DNA of 58,039 bases from Furfurilactobacillus rossiae DSM 15814 (GTDB lineage: Bacteria > Bacillota > Bacilli > Lactobacillales > Lactobacillaceae). The notes beneath the pieces are model-generated. The model was not told where the DNA came from and did no database searches. It worked only from the letters and a program-made list of their open reading frames with translations. Positions 32,155-40,336 of this stretch are shown one piece after another. The position numbers and the translations under genes are program-made. The stretch lies in assembly GCF_000428925.1 (NCBI RefSeq), contig NZ_AUAW01000015.1, positions 1 through 58,039 of the forward strand. The letters run 5' to 3'. Positions within the stretch are counted from its first letter, which is position 1. Each line of letters starts with the position of its first letter.

Positions 32155-33183
32155 ATGGCTAAAACAATGAATGCGATCGGTTTTACTGATCATTTGCCAA
32201 TTACAGATGAGCACAGCTTACAAGACTTTACAGAAGCAGTTCCTGTTGCCAAGGGTCACGATTTATTAGTTCATGTTAGCGCAGTCTCGGTTAATCCAGT
32301 AGACATTGGCGTGCGTCGTGGCGGTCGTGGCCACTTGAGTCAGCCCCGTGTAATTGGCTGGGATGCAGTTGGCGAGGTCGTTGCCGTAGGTGGACAGGTA
32401 CAGTTGTTTAATGTCGGTGACCGGGTTTATTACGCAGGTTCGTTTAAACGGGCGGGTAGCGATAGTGATTACCAGATCGTGGACGAACGCATTGTTGGTC
32501 ACGCACCGCAGCATTTAAGTGATGCAGAAGCAGCGGCAATGCCGTTAACGACGCTGGCTGCGTGGGAAGCACTGTTTGAACAATTGCCAATTGACCCGGA
32601 TGACAAAGAAAACAATGCGAAGCGCAATTTATTGATTATCAATGGTGCCGGTGGGGTTGGGTCCATTGCGACCCAACTCGCACATTGGGCTGGTTTGCAC
32701 GTGATTGCGACAGCTTCGAGGCCAGAAACAATTGACTGGACGCTAGCTCACGGCGCGGATGAAACAGTTAATCACCGTGAAGATCTGGTTAAGCAAGTGC
32801 GTAATTTGGGATATCACTACGTAGATTATATTTTGGAACTGAATAATCTGGACGCTCATTGGAATGAAATGGCTGAGCTGATTGAACCAAGCGGCTGGAT
32901 TGCCTCAATTACTGAAAATCATCGGCCAGTGGATCTCAAACGCCTGACTCAAAAACGGGGCCACTTTGCATGGGAGTGGATGTACACAAAATCATTTTTC
33001 CACACCGCAGATATGCAAACGCAACATGATATTTTAGAACGGGCCGCAAAGATGTTTGATGATGGGACGTTGAAAAGCACGTTGACCAAACAGTTATCAC
33101 CATTTGATGCAGCGACATTACGTCAGGCTCATACGTTAGTAGAATCAGGTCACATGATGGGAAAAGTTGTCGTTACCCGGTGA
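32155..33183 (+). CDS. Alcohol dehydrogenase/quinone reductase family protein (MDR)
   Basis: 342 residues. It has the GroES-like N-terminal half with VSAVSVNPVDIGVRRGG and PRVIGWDAVGEVVAVG. The nucleotide fold carries LIINGAGGVGSIATQLAHWAG. The catalytic zinc ligands are not conserved as in true alcohol dehydrogenases, so it is likelier an NADPH-dependent quinone or enone reductase. The regulator next door is of a type that senses such electrophiles. Confidence 0.88.
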   Translation: MAKTMNAIGFTDHLPITDEHSLQDFTEAVPVAKGHDLLVHVSAVSVNPVDIGVRRGGRGHLSQPRVIGWDAVGEVVAVGGQVQLFNVGDRVYYAGSFKRAGSDSDYQIVDERIVGHAPQHLSDAEAAAMPLTTLAAWEALFEQLPIDPDDKENNAKRNLLIINGAGGVGSIATQLAHWAGLHVIATASRPETIDWTLAHGADETVNHREDLVKQVRNLGYHYVDYILELNNLDAHWNEMAELIEPSGWIASITENHRPVDLKRLTQKRGHFAWEWMYTKSFFHTADMQTQHDILERAAKMFDDGTLKSTLTKQLSPFDAATLRQAHTLVESGHMMGKVVVTR

Positions 33184-33259
33184 TTAGGAGTTGATGATGG
33201 CACCGACTCTTGTTGTTTGCGTGTATAATGGCGGCAAAAAGTATAATCAGGTGAATGTC

Positions 33260-33544
33260 ATGAAATTAGATGGCCTTTTCGCTCGGATTAAAATGGTGCG
33301 GCTATTAAATATCTTCGGAGGCAGTTTGGGTACTTCCATGGCGATGAGAATGATTCAAAGACAGATTACCCATGATATGCTGTCTTTGCGATTAACGCCG
33401 GCTGATTTGAATAAAATGTTGAATTTGCCGCCGTATACGATTACTGCACTGGCGTCTGGAAACCCAGATTTCTTTCAGGTCAGTTATAAACAGTTGCAAA
33501 GATTGGCTAGAATGTTGGACGAACGGTTGGATGCCGTCCATTAA
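33260..33544 (+). CDS. Small helix-turn-helix-like protein
   Basis: 94 residues. The C-terminal half (LRLTPADLNKMLNLPPYTITALASGNPDFFQVSYKQL is the region) reads like an XRE-type helix-turn-helix. The N-terminal half is basic and amphipathic. I start at 33260 because AGGTGA precedes that ATG and a TATAAT lies near 33223, inside the longer frame. It stands just before an Fst toxin locus, but no link is shown. Confidence 0.55.
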   Translation: MKLDGLFARIKMVRLLNIFGGSLGTSMAMRMIQRQITHDMLSLRLTPADLNKMLNLPPYTITALASGNPDFFQVSYKQLQRLARMLDERLDAVH

Positions 33545-33631
33545 ATGAAGGCGTTTTTTCCAGTATAGTTGCACTGATAACTGGATGAGATGTGACTGAT
33601 AAAAATTGATGAGATATGGTCTGCTTATCGT

Positions 33632-33660
33632 TTGTCGATGTAGCAACTATGTGGTATATT
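33632..33660 (+). promoter_or_regulatory. Promoter of the Fst antitoxin RNA
   Basis: TTGTCG, exactly 17 bp, then TATATT; the predicted start is near 33667. Confidence 0.7.
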
Positions 33661-33666
33661 ATTGTC

Positions 33667-33726
33667 GAAGCGAAGCATGGAGGCATCCGACCCCTTACTA
33701 GGTGTGACTAGTAAGGGGTCTTTTTT
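33667..33726 (+). ncRNA. RNAII-type antitoxin RNA of the Fst toxin
   Basis: A transcript of about 60 nt from the promoter at 33632 to the terminator GACCCCTTACTAG/CTAGTAAGGGGTC plus TTTTTT. It carries GAAGCATGG (33672-33680) and GCATCC (33683-33688). Both are repeated in the same order at 33858-33866 and 33869-33874 over the toxin start. On the minus-strand toxin mRNA those repeats are complementary to this RNA, exactly the DRa/DRb logic of the enterococcal par locus. Confidence 0.78.
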
Positions 33727-33774
33727 CGAATAATATGTAATTAGACGGGACACTTTAGGTTGAATTATGGTCAA

Positions 33775-33864
33775 CTACGGCCGATTGTGGCGATCATCCA
33801 ACCAGTGGTCAAACATCTTTAAAAGCATGCCCACAATCAGTGGTGCTAAAAATAATTGAAGCAT
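33775..33864 (-). CDS. Fst-family type I toxin
   Basis: A 29-residue peptide, MLQLFLAPLIVGMLLKMF followed by DHWLDDRHNRP. It has the Fst pattern of a short membrane helix with PxxVG and a charged tail after a Trp. AAAGGGGG precedes the ATG. The mRNA leader can form CTCGAT-TC-ATCGAG (33887-33900), the 5' stem-loop found in Fst messages. Expressed alone, Fst peptides damage the membrane. The convergent antitoxin RNA blocks translation. It was found by eye, being too short for standard gene callers. Confidence 0.82.
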   Translation of the reverse strand: MLQLFLAPLIVGMLLKMFDHWLDDRHNRP

Positions 33865-33963
33865 GGTTGCATCCCCCTTTCATCCAGATTCTCGATGAAT
33901 CGAGTCGACCACGCTTTTAAGAATACCAAAACTAGTTCATTGTTTTTCTTACATGTTTATGAG

Positions 33964-34011
33964 AAAAAGCAGGCGACAAATCCCGTTATATTGGGATTTA
34001 TCGCCTGCTTG
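33964..34011 (-). terminator. Terminator of brnQ
   Basis: AAGCAGGCGACAAATCCC pairs with GGGATTTATCGCCTGCTT (one mismatch), with an A-run on the left for minus-strand transcription. A closely similar hairpin ends the pip gene at 39107. Confidence 0.82.
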
Positions 34012-34088
34012 TTTATTTTGATTTAGGATAGCAACTCGGTTATCAATGTGCAAATCACGTTTTTAATTAGATGACTGGCTAGTAATCT

Positions 34089-35471
34089 TTAGTTATCTGA
34101 CAACGAGGCCGTGGTGTGTTCTCGAGCAAGTTTTACGAAATGCCAAGTCAAGCCGATCACCGCACCAACCAAAGCGGGTACAACCCAGTCCATACCGTAC
34201 TTGGCGAATGGGAGGTAGCTCATTTGGAAACTGGTCATGGTTTTACCAAACGCACTTTGGCTAACGACTGGCGGAAAGGCGGCAATCATGTCGAAAACAG
34301 CGGGAACACAAGTGAACAGCACGACGAAAGCGTACACGACGGAATCACGTTTGAATAGGGGTGAAGTGATGGATAACAGAATCAGTACCATCGCAAGCGG
34401 GTATAAGAACATCAACATTGGCGTGGACCATGAAATGATTAGGTTAAGGCCGATGTTAGCCGTTAAGAAGGATGCGATGGTCGTGAACCGTAACCAAACG
34501 CGGTAGCTGATGCTTGGGAAATGTTTGTGGAAATCTTGGGCAAACGCAGCAACTAAGCCGATGGCGGTCGTGAGACAAGTAACCGTGATCAGAACGGCTA
34601 AAATAGCTTGGCCGGCGACACCGAGATAGTGGTTGACCAGCTGATCAAACGTGACCCCACCATTAGCGGCTAGTTTAAATTGGCCCAGTGACATGGCACC
34701 AATCACGATTAGTAATAAGTAAATGATGGCTTCGAAACCCATTGAGAAGAAACCAGCACGGGCCGTAACTAATGCGATGGCGTTAGGATTCCGTTTGCCA
34801 AGGGAGCGAATTGCAGTGACGACGGTAACCCCGAAGGCCAGCCCTGCCAAGGCGTCCATCGTGTTATATCCCTGAAGGAAACCGTTGAAAAAGGCATCAT
34901 GCTGGTAGGCTGTTGTAACGGCCTGATGGACAGGATTGCCAAGTGGTTTCAAAAAGGCGAGGAAGAAGACCAGTGCTAGCAAAATTAGAAAAATTGGGTT
35001 TAGCAATTTACCGATATTGGCGACGATTTTACTTTGTTCAACAGAAAAGAAGTAGGCTAAACCGAAGAACACGGCGGAGAAAATGACGAGTCCTAAGGTT
35101 TGAAAATGTGCAGGCACTAACGGAGCGACACCGACAGTGTATGAAACGGTCGCTGTCCGGGGAGTACCAAACAGCGGTCCGATAGTACCGTGAATCAGAA
35201 CCATAAAGGTGAGGGCAAACCAAACGCCGAGTGGGCGGCCTACGTCGTAAACACCGCCGGCACGGGTGATACTAATTGCCAGCACAGAAAGTAAGGGCAG
35301 CAATACCGCAGTTACCAGAAAGCCTAATGCTGCACTGAGCCAGTGGGCGCCAGATAATTGACCCAGGTGCAACGGAAAGATAAGGTTGCCGGCACCAAAG
35401 AAGAGTGCGAACAGCATTGAACTGACTAACGCATATTCACGTTTGGTTAATTTGTGTTCCTGTAATTCCAT
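34089..35471 (-). CDS. brnQ: Branched-chain amino acid:cation symporter BrnQ
   Basis: 460 residues with about 12 membrane helices, LIVCS family. SSMLFALFFGAGNLIFPLHLGQ is the conserved first helix with the GAGNLIFP motif. It imports leucine, isoleucine and valine with sodium or protons. The start is MELQE, preceded by GAGGC. A T-box leader lies directly upstream on the same strand, so expression rises when a branched-chain tRNA is uncharged. Confidence 0.93.
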   Translation of the reverse strand: MELQEHKLTKREYALVSSMLFALFFGAGNLIFPLHLGQLSGAHWLSAALGFLVTAVLLPLLSVLAISITRAGGVYDVGRPLGVWFALTFMVLIHGTIGPLFGTPRTATVSYTVGVAPLVPAHFQTLGLVIFSAVFFGLAYFFSVEQSKIVANIGKLLNPIFLILLALVFFLAFLKPLGNPVHQAVTTAYQHDAFFNGFLQGYNTMDALAGLAFGVTVVTAIRSLGKRNPNAIALVTARAGFFSMGFEAIIYLLLIVIGAMSLGQFKLAANGGVTFDQLVNHYLGVAGQAILAVLITVTCLTTAIGLVAAFAQDFHKHFPSISYRVWLRFTTIASFLTANIGLNLIISWSTPMLMFLYPLAMVLILLSITSPLFKRDSVVYAFVVLFTCVPAVFDMIAAFPPVVSQSAFGKTMTSFQMSYLPFAKYGMDWVVPALVGAVIGLTWHFVKLAREHTTASLSDN

Positions 35472-35519
35472 ATAATTGCCTCTTTTCATTTACGTCATCG
35501 AGAAACTATTTTTTTGATA

Positions 35520-35800
35520 AAAAAACGTCCTTAGCCGAATTACTTCAGCTAAGGACGTTTGCACGTGTTACCACCTTTGTTCACAGACCTCTCACGAGAG
35601 CCTGCCTCTTCGAGTACGTGGCCTGCCGCCAGATACTCTAGCTCTGTAATGGGAGCACCCATTGACTACTGTTGTCGTAGTCAACGCTCAAAGATGATGT
35701 TCACTTGTGGTTGATCGACGCCCTTTCACCAATCGGCGCTCGCTTAACGATCTTTTCGCAGGTTACTTTTCTTTTCAACGCGTGTTTTATTCATCAAATT
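35520..35800 (-). promoter_or_regulatory. T-box riboswitch controlling brnQ
   Basis: On the minus strand the T-box core AAAGGTGGTAACACG (35563-35578) precedes a terminator, ACGTCCTTAGC/GCTAAGGACGT, with a T-run (35524-35558). The 5' part has the long stem I with its GAGCG turn. In GAACATCATC before that turn the likely specifier is ATC (Ile), fitting brnQ, but I cannot prove the register. The 390-bp gap between brnQ and the next gene is mostly this element. Confidence 0.88.
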
Positions 35801-35878
35801 TTAATGTATTTATTATGATATCTTAGTCGAACATTGTCAACGATTTTTGAAAAAAGATTTATTCGCTACAAGTTATGT

Positions 35879-36829
35879 TTAGAACAGTTTGATCAACAAT
35901 ACACCAACAATCATGATCAGCAGGCCAATGATCTTAAGGGGAACGATAGGATTTCGTTTGGCACCGAACCAGCCGAACTGATCGACAATGAGGCCTCCGA
36001 TAATCTGACCAAAAAGCACGATCACAACGGTTAAGCCAGTTCCGATGATGGGCACTAGATAAACATTACCAAGCACAAACAAGGCACCAATGAAGCCGCC
36101 AAACCAGATCCACCATGGACTGTGTGAGATGGCACCGACTGGGAACCGCAAACCGTGGTTTTGAATCAGCACCACAATTAATAAAATGAAGGTACCGACC
36201 AAAAAGCTGACGTAGGCACCTTGAATAGGTGATTTCAGTAAATGTCCTAAGTGACCGTTAATTGCAGTTTGTCCCGCGGCAAACGCACCAAACACGATAC
36301 CCAACAATTGCCAAAAACCACGGTGGGGAACGTGATGAGTTTCAGTAGCTTCCGCAGAACCTTGGAACGTATTTTTACGAGCGCGTTCTGGTAGGACGAC
36401 CGCAAAAACGATACCGACAATCATTAGGATTGCGCCGAAAGCACGCAACCAGGTGATTGAATGTTGAGCACTGGCAAACCAACCAAAGTTATCAATTAGC
36501 AGACCCATTAGGATTTCCCCTAAAATGGGCATTAAAACAGTTTGAATACCACCTAGTTTAGGAAACAACAAAATGTTCCCAGTGAGGTAGACAACGGCGA
36601 GCACACCACCAAGCCAGATCCACCAAGGATGGCTAGTAAAGAAAGTTCCGGGAATTAATAAACTGCGTCCAGTCGCAAGTAAAAGTGCAGTTAAAAGGAC
36701 AGTTCCCATGAAAAATGACATCAATGAAGCAAAGTAGGGTGATTTGAGTGTCCCTTGTAAACGTGAATTAATGGCGGTTTCCATCGGCAAAGCGATTCCA
36801 ATAGCGATGGCAATCGTAATGGCAAGCAT
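35879..36829 (-). CDS. DMT-family transporter, fused DUF606/YdcZ repeats
   Basis: 316 residues with about ten membrane helices in two homologous halves. Each half has a HPWWIWLGG / HSPWWIWFGG motif after helix 2 and G(E/Q)ILMGLLIDNFGWF / GQIIGGLIVDQFGWF near its end. This is a head-to-tail fusion of two YdcZ units, which elsewhere are separate subunits. AGGAGG precedes the ATG at 36829. Substrate unknown. Confidence 0.85.
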   Translation of the reverse strand: MLAITIAIAIGIALPMETAINSRLQGTLKSPYFASLMSFFMGTVLLTALLLATGRSLLIPGTFFTSHPWWIWLGGVLAVVYLTGNILLFPKLGGIQTVLMPILGEILMGLLIDNFGWFASAQHSITWLRAFGAILMIVGIVFAVVLPERARKNTFQGSAEATETHHVPHRGFWQLLGIVFGAFAAGQTAINGHLGHLLKSPIQGAYVSFLVGTFILLIVVLIQNHGLRFPVGAISHSPWWIWFGGFIGALFVLGNVYLVPIIGTGLTVVIVLFGQIIGGLIVDQFGWFGAKRNPIVPLKIIGLLIMIVGVLLIKLF

Positions 36830-36946
36830 ATAATACCTCCTACAGCATTTGAATAACTCGTTTAATGTTACCACTCTGCACGGGATGTATGGTAAATTAA
36901 AAAGTAATGAGAATATAAGCGCGGTGATAATATTGGTATTTTAATA

Positions 36947-37036
36947 ATGAATAACGTTATTTCGTGGAAGCGCGTTTGGTAATATCCATTCGTTAATCCT
37001 TCGAAGATAGTGAGTGTTCGAGTAACCTCACTATCT
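36947..37036 (+). promoter_or_regulatory. Leader ORF and hairpin before the Lsa-like gene
   Basis: An 11-codon ORF, MNNVISWKRVW (36947-36982), is followed by the perfect 10-bp hairpin AGATAGTGAG/CTCACTATCT (37005-37014, 37027-37036). Both sit in the 200 bp before an ABC-F resistance-type gene. No T-run follows the hairpin, so control would be translational. A ribosome binding site for the leader is not clear. Confidence 0.4.
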
Positions 37037-37073
37037 AAAACAAAACTAAATAGATAAAAAAGCAGGTGGTCGA

Positions 37074-38552
37074 ATGAGTACCATTCAAATTGACCAATTA
37101 ACGTTTCGTTATCCTGGCGCTGATGCACCGGTATTTGATAAGTTATCGCTCAATCTCGATACAACTTGGCGATTAGGTTTGATTGGCCGTAATGGTCGTG
37201 GCAAAACGACCTTCATGAATTTATTGCGAGGTCAGTTGTCCGGTCATGGATTGATTAAAAGTCCGGTGACGTTCAATTATTTTCCCGATGCAGCGATTAA
37301 TCGATCGCAAACAGTCATGGCAATCATGACATCAACTGGTGCCGAAGAGTGGCAAGCCAGTTTGGAGTTGGATCGGATTGGACTAGATGAAAGCTATGAA
37401 CAACGTCTGTTTGACACACTTAGCGGTGGCGAACAAACGCGGGTCTTGCTAGCGCGCGGATTCGTTAACGAAAACGACTTTCCGTTAATTGATGAACCAA
37501 CGAATCACTTGGATATTGAAGGTCGTCAGGTCGTCGGCACTTATCTGAGACAAAAACAGGGTTTCATTTGCGTCAGTCATGATGAGAGTTTTTTGAATCT
37601 GTTCGTGGACCACGTTATGTCGTTAAATCGGAGCTCTGTGGATTTAGTAGCGGGCAATGTCGAAAACTGGCAGGTTGATAAAGAGCGCCGTGACAATGCG
37701 GCGACCACGCAGAACGAGCATTTGCAGCATCGTATCAAGCAATTGTCGAGCCGTGCCAATATTCAGCGCGAGTGGGCTGAAAAGCGTGAACGTGAGTCAA
37801 ATGACGCTTCTAGTCGACGAATGGCTAAGAAATTGATGTCTCGCGCGAAGGTGTTTGAACACCGAACAGATGCCGCGATTGAACAACGGAAAGGCTTAAT
37901 GAACGATGTCGATCAGGTGGATAGATTGCGAACCAATGTTCAACAAACTGCAGGCGGACAGTTGTTGTTCAGTTTGAGGGACTTCAGCGTTAAACGGCAA
38001 AACGGACCGCTATTTCAACCCGTTTCGTTGGATTTTCACAGGGGCGACCGCTTAGCAATCCTCGGCCCCAACGGCGTGGGTAAAACTAGTTTTCTGAACT
38101 TGCTTCGCGGGCAGGAAAAGTTGGCCTACGACGGCTATTTGATGAATGATTTGCCTCAAGACATCGGTTACCTGTCCCAGCAGTTTACTGATTTTATCAT
38201 GGACGGTTCGTTTGACCGATGGCGTGACCATCATGATGAAACGACCGTTTGGAATTTAATGCATCAGTTAGGTGTTTCACGCCCAAGATTAAAGGCGCCG
38301 ACCAGCGAATGGAGCATGGGCGAAATGAAGAAAGCCGCGTTGGCAGTGAGCTTGAGTGAGCCACACGAAATATTGGTTTGGGATGAGCCGACTAACTATT
38401 TGGATATTGACGCTCGCGAACAGTTGCAAACCTTGATTCAGCAGGTGCGCCCCACGATGGTTTTGATTGATCATGATCGTCATTTCATTGAGGAAACGTG
38501 TACACAACAAATGACGCTGAACAAATTCGAAAACAAGCCCTGTCTTCATTAG
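37074..38552 (+). CDS. Lsa-like ABC-F ribosomal protection ATPase
   Basis: 492 residues. WRLGLIGRNGRGKTTFMNLL is the domain 1 Walker A and matches the Lsa(A) pattern (GLIGRNGRGKTT). LSGGEQTRVLLARGF and FPLIDEPTNHLDIEGRQ follow. Domain 2 has LGPNGVGKTSF, SMGEMKKAALA and WDEPTNYLD, the degenerate SMG signature typical of Lsa proteins. The basic linker (about 190-265) reaches the peptidyl transferase centre in relatives. These proteins protect against lincosamides, streptogramins A and pleuromutilins; the drug range here is not known. Confidence 0.88.
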   Translation: MSTIQIDQLTFRYPGADAPVFDKLSLNLDTTWRLGLIGRNGRGKTTFMNLLRGQLSGHGLIKSPVTFNYFPDAAINRSQTVMAIMTSTGAEEWQASLELDRIGLDESYEQRLFDTLSGGEQTRVLLARGFVNENDFPLIDEPTNHLDIEGRQVVGTYLRQKQGFICVSHDESFLNLFVDHVMSLNRSSVDLVAGNVENWQVDKERRDNAATTQNEHLQHRIKQLSSRANIQREWAEKRERESNDASSRRMAKKLMSRAKVFEHRTDAAIEQRKGLMNDVDQVDRLRTNVQQTAGGQLLFSLRDFSVKRQNGPLFQPVSLDFHRGDRLAILGPNGVGKTSFLNLLRGQEKLAYDGYLMNDLPQDIGYLSQQFTDFIMDGSFDRWRDHHDETTVWNLMHQLGVSRPRLKAPTSEWSMGEMKKAALAVSLSEPHEILVWDEPTNYLDIDAREQLQTLIQQVRPTMVLIDHDRHFIEETCTQQMTLNKFENKPCLH

Positions 38553-38555
38553 TAA

Positions 38556-38625
38556 TTGTGGCGATCATTCAACCAGTGGTTAAAACACCTTTAAAAGTTT
38601 GCGTACAATCAGCTGCCTAAAACAT
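38556..38625 (-). pseudogene. Frameshifted remnant of an Fst toxin gene
   Basis: On the minus strand the sequence matches the intact Fst gene at 33775 over most of its length: LIVRKLLKVF, then an extra base shifts the frame before NHWLNDRHN. The antitoxin-like promoter piece TGTGGTATATT (38627-38637) also survives, and the structured repeat copy F begins right after it. The locus was a second Fst system, now dead. Confidence 0.7.
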
Positions 38626-38638
38626 GTGTGGTATATTC

Positions 38639-38808
38639 CGTTGCGGCACCCAACAACGCCGTTCCGTGGGGAACGTTTCAGCCCGCTGAAAATCGCGGTC
38701 TTCAACATCGACTTTGAGCCCAAAGGTCTCAAAGCTCGTCCCACACAACTAAATGGCGAAAACCATGCCATTAAGTTGTGTTGACACGGAACTCTGTTGC
38801 TGGTCGCC
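38639..38808 (-). ncRNA. Structured repeat family, copy F
   Basis: Read on the minus strand: P1 GTTCCGTG-side pairing CACGGAAC (38785-38792 with 38661-38668, 8 bp perfect). P2 is ACACAACTTAATGGC with GCCATTTAGTTGTGT. P3 is CTTTGAG/CTCAAAG and P4 is CCGC/GCGG. A 3' hairpin CGTTG/CAACG lies at its edge. Primary sequence differs widely from copies A and B, yet every stem is kept. It interrupts the dead Fst locus. Confidence 0.75.
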
Positions 38809-38894
38809 TTCACTTAACTGTCACCTTGTTGATTAGTGTAATCGGCTAGATTGTTAAACTGAGTGTTCAATATTTAAAACTAATGTAAGCTGGA

Positions 38895-39080
38895 GGGCGT
38901 CAAAATTGAATGCAAGCCGTGAAGGTGGTGTTAATTGGGCGTTTTTAAGCCCAATTTACAGCACGGGACGGTCGTGAAGACGTGGTTTTCGGCTTCACGG
39001 CGAAGTGAACGACTCCGAACTTTAGGAGGCGTGAACTGGTCCCACGGTGGAATTCAATTTGGACAACCGCAAGCGTGAGT
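38895..39080 (+). ncRNA. Structured repeat family, copy C
   Basis: Plus strand. P1 AAATTGAAT/ATTCAATTT (38903-38911, 39052-39060) is wholly different in sequence from copy A but paired. The inner closing pairs are CCGTG/CACGG and GGGAC/GTCCC. P2 is GTTAATTGGGC/GCCCAATTTAC, P3 is CGTGAAG/CTTCACG and P4 is CTCC/GGAG. It diverges from copy F, with 86 AT-rich bases between them that could hold promoters. Confidence 0.75.
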
Positions 39081-39106
39081 CAATGGCAACGGTCTATCAT
39101 CTAGAC

Positions 39107-39160
39107 AAGCAAACAGGCGACAAGTCCCTGATATAAGGGATTTGCCGCCTGCTTATTTGT
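39107..39160 (-). terminator. Terminator of pip
   Basis: AGGCGACAAGTCCCT pairs with AGGGATTTGCCGCCT (one bulge). It resembles the brnQ terminator. Confidence 0.75.
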
Positions 39161-39178
39161 GACTAGTGAATTTAAAAA

Positions 39179-40090
39179 TTAGTCGTTAAAGTTGCCGCTT
39201 TCAACATCTTTGATGAACTTGGCCAAGTGATCGAAGTAAACGGGCGCGTTATCGATCATGTGGTGGTGACCACCATCTGGTGTTGTTTCAAGACGAGCGT
39301 GAGGGATCAGCTTTTGCATGGTCCGCGCTGTGTCTAATGGCATAGTTTCGTGCTCACCAAACGTTAATAGCGTTGGAACCTTGATGTCCTTAAGGTGATC
39401 ACGGAAGTGCCAGTCCTTCAACTTACCGGTAATAACGAATTCGTTGTCACCTTGGAAAGCGTTGTAAACGGGTGTTGCCATCGTTGAAATTAAATGAGCG
39501 ATTGCCGGTGGCTGTTTGCGGTCAACATAGCCACGGTTTAAGACATCAACATCAGCTTGGTAACGGTCGTTGTCATAGTCATTTTTAGCTTCGCAAGACT
39601 GCATAAACTTAACTTCTTCGGCAGGTAATGCCTCTTCACGAACCTTGTTAATGTGGGTGACGTATTCATCAATTTCATCGACCATTGATGAAACAATCGC
39701 GCCTTTCAAATGGTCGCCGTATTTAGCAGCGTATTCTTGAACTAACAAGCCGCCCCAACTTTGACCGATAAGGTAGAAGTTGTCGATGCCAAGCTTTTGG
39801 CGAACTTCTTCAACTTCATCCAAGAAGTATTCATAAGTGAGGTACTTGTCAGCAGTTGCCTTGTCTGAGTAATCGGGTTGGTCTGAGTAAAATGAACCCA
39901 GTTGATCGTACATGTGAACGGTCACGTTCAAGCCTTGTTTGCCAAGTTCTTCAGCAAAGTTTTCCCAGTATTCGTGTGTGCCACCAGGGCCACCGTGCAG
40001 ACATAGTAAGTGAATGTCGCCCGTGCCTTGAGTGTTAGTCCATAAGTGATACCCGTTGTCGAGTGTCATGATGGTGGTTCCTTGTTTCAT
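39179..40090 (-). CDS. pip: Proline iminopeptidase
   Basis: 303 residues, alpha/beta hydrolase of family S33. HGGPGG forms the oxyanion hole, GQSWGG holds the nucleophile Ser, and a late GGHHH supplies the His. It removes N-terminal proline from peptides in the cytoplasm, complementing PepX at 48567. The ATG follows AGGAGG. The C-terminus and length fit lactobacillar PepI/Pip enzymes. Confidence 0.9.
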   Translation of the reverse strand: MKQGTTIMTLDNGYHLWTNTQGTGDIHLLCLHGGPGGTHEYWENFAEELGKQGLNVTVHMYDQLGSFYSDQPDYSDKATADKYLTYEYFLDEVEEVRQKLGIDNFYLIGQSWGGLLVQEYAAKYGDHLKGAIVSSMVDEIDEYVTHINKVREEALPAEEVKFMQSCEAKNDYDNDRYQADVDVLNRGYVDRKQPPAIAHLISTMATPVYNAFQGDNEFVITGKLKDWHFRDHLKDIKVPTLLTFGEHETMPLDTARTMQKLIPHARLETTPDGGHHHMIDNAPVYFDHLAKFIKDVESGNFND

Positions 40091-40336
40091 GGGGTCAGCC
40101 TCCTTCATGTAATATCACTAGTTTATCACGTTTCTGATGGTGTTCATCAATTTACTAATAAATGGTCGCGAAATCGGCGAATATTTGTGCAAACAGACCT
40201 ATTATTGGTTAAAATTAAGGGTAATGCCGGTGGTTTCGTGTTTTATGAACGTTAAGGCAATAGACAAATGTTTATTAAGAGAGTGGACTTACAAATGACT
40301 AAGTAAGTGCACGGTTAAGAGAGAGGATAAACTGAC

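Noticed and set aside
35834-36034. Small plus-strand ORF at the end of the DMT gene
   Set aside because: It lies antisense to a conserved transporter with no ribosome binding site.
38556-38640. Second functional Fst toxin
   Set aside because: An extra base shifts the frame before the conserved tail, and the antitoxin region is replaced by a structured repeat.
33964-39160. Similar hairpins at 33964 and 39107 as a mobile repeat
   Set aside because: Each sits right after a minus-strand gene (brnQ, pip) with an A-run in the correct place, so they are simply terminators with similar stems.
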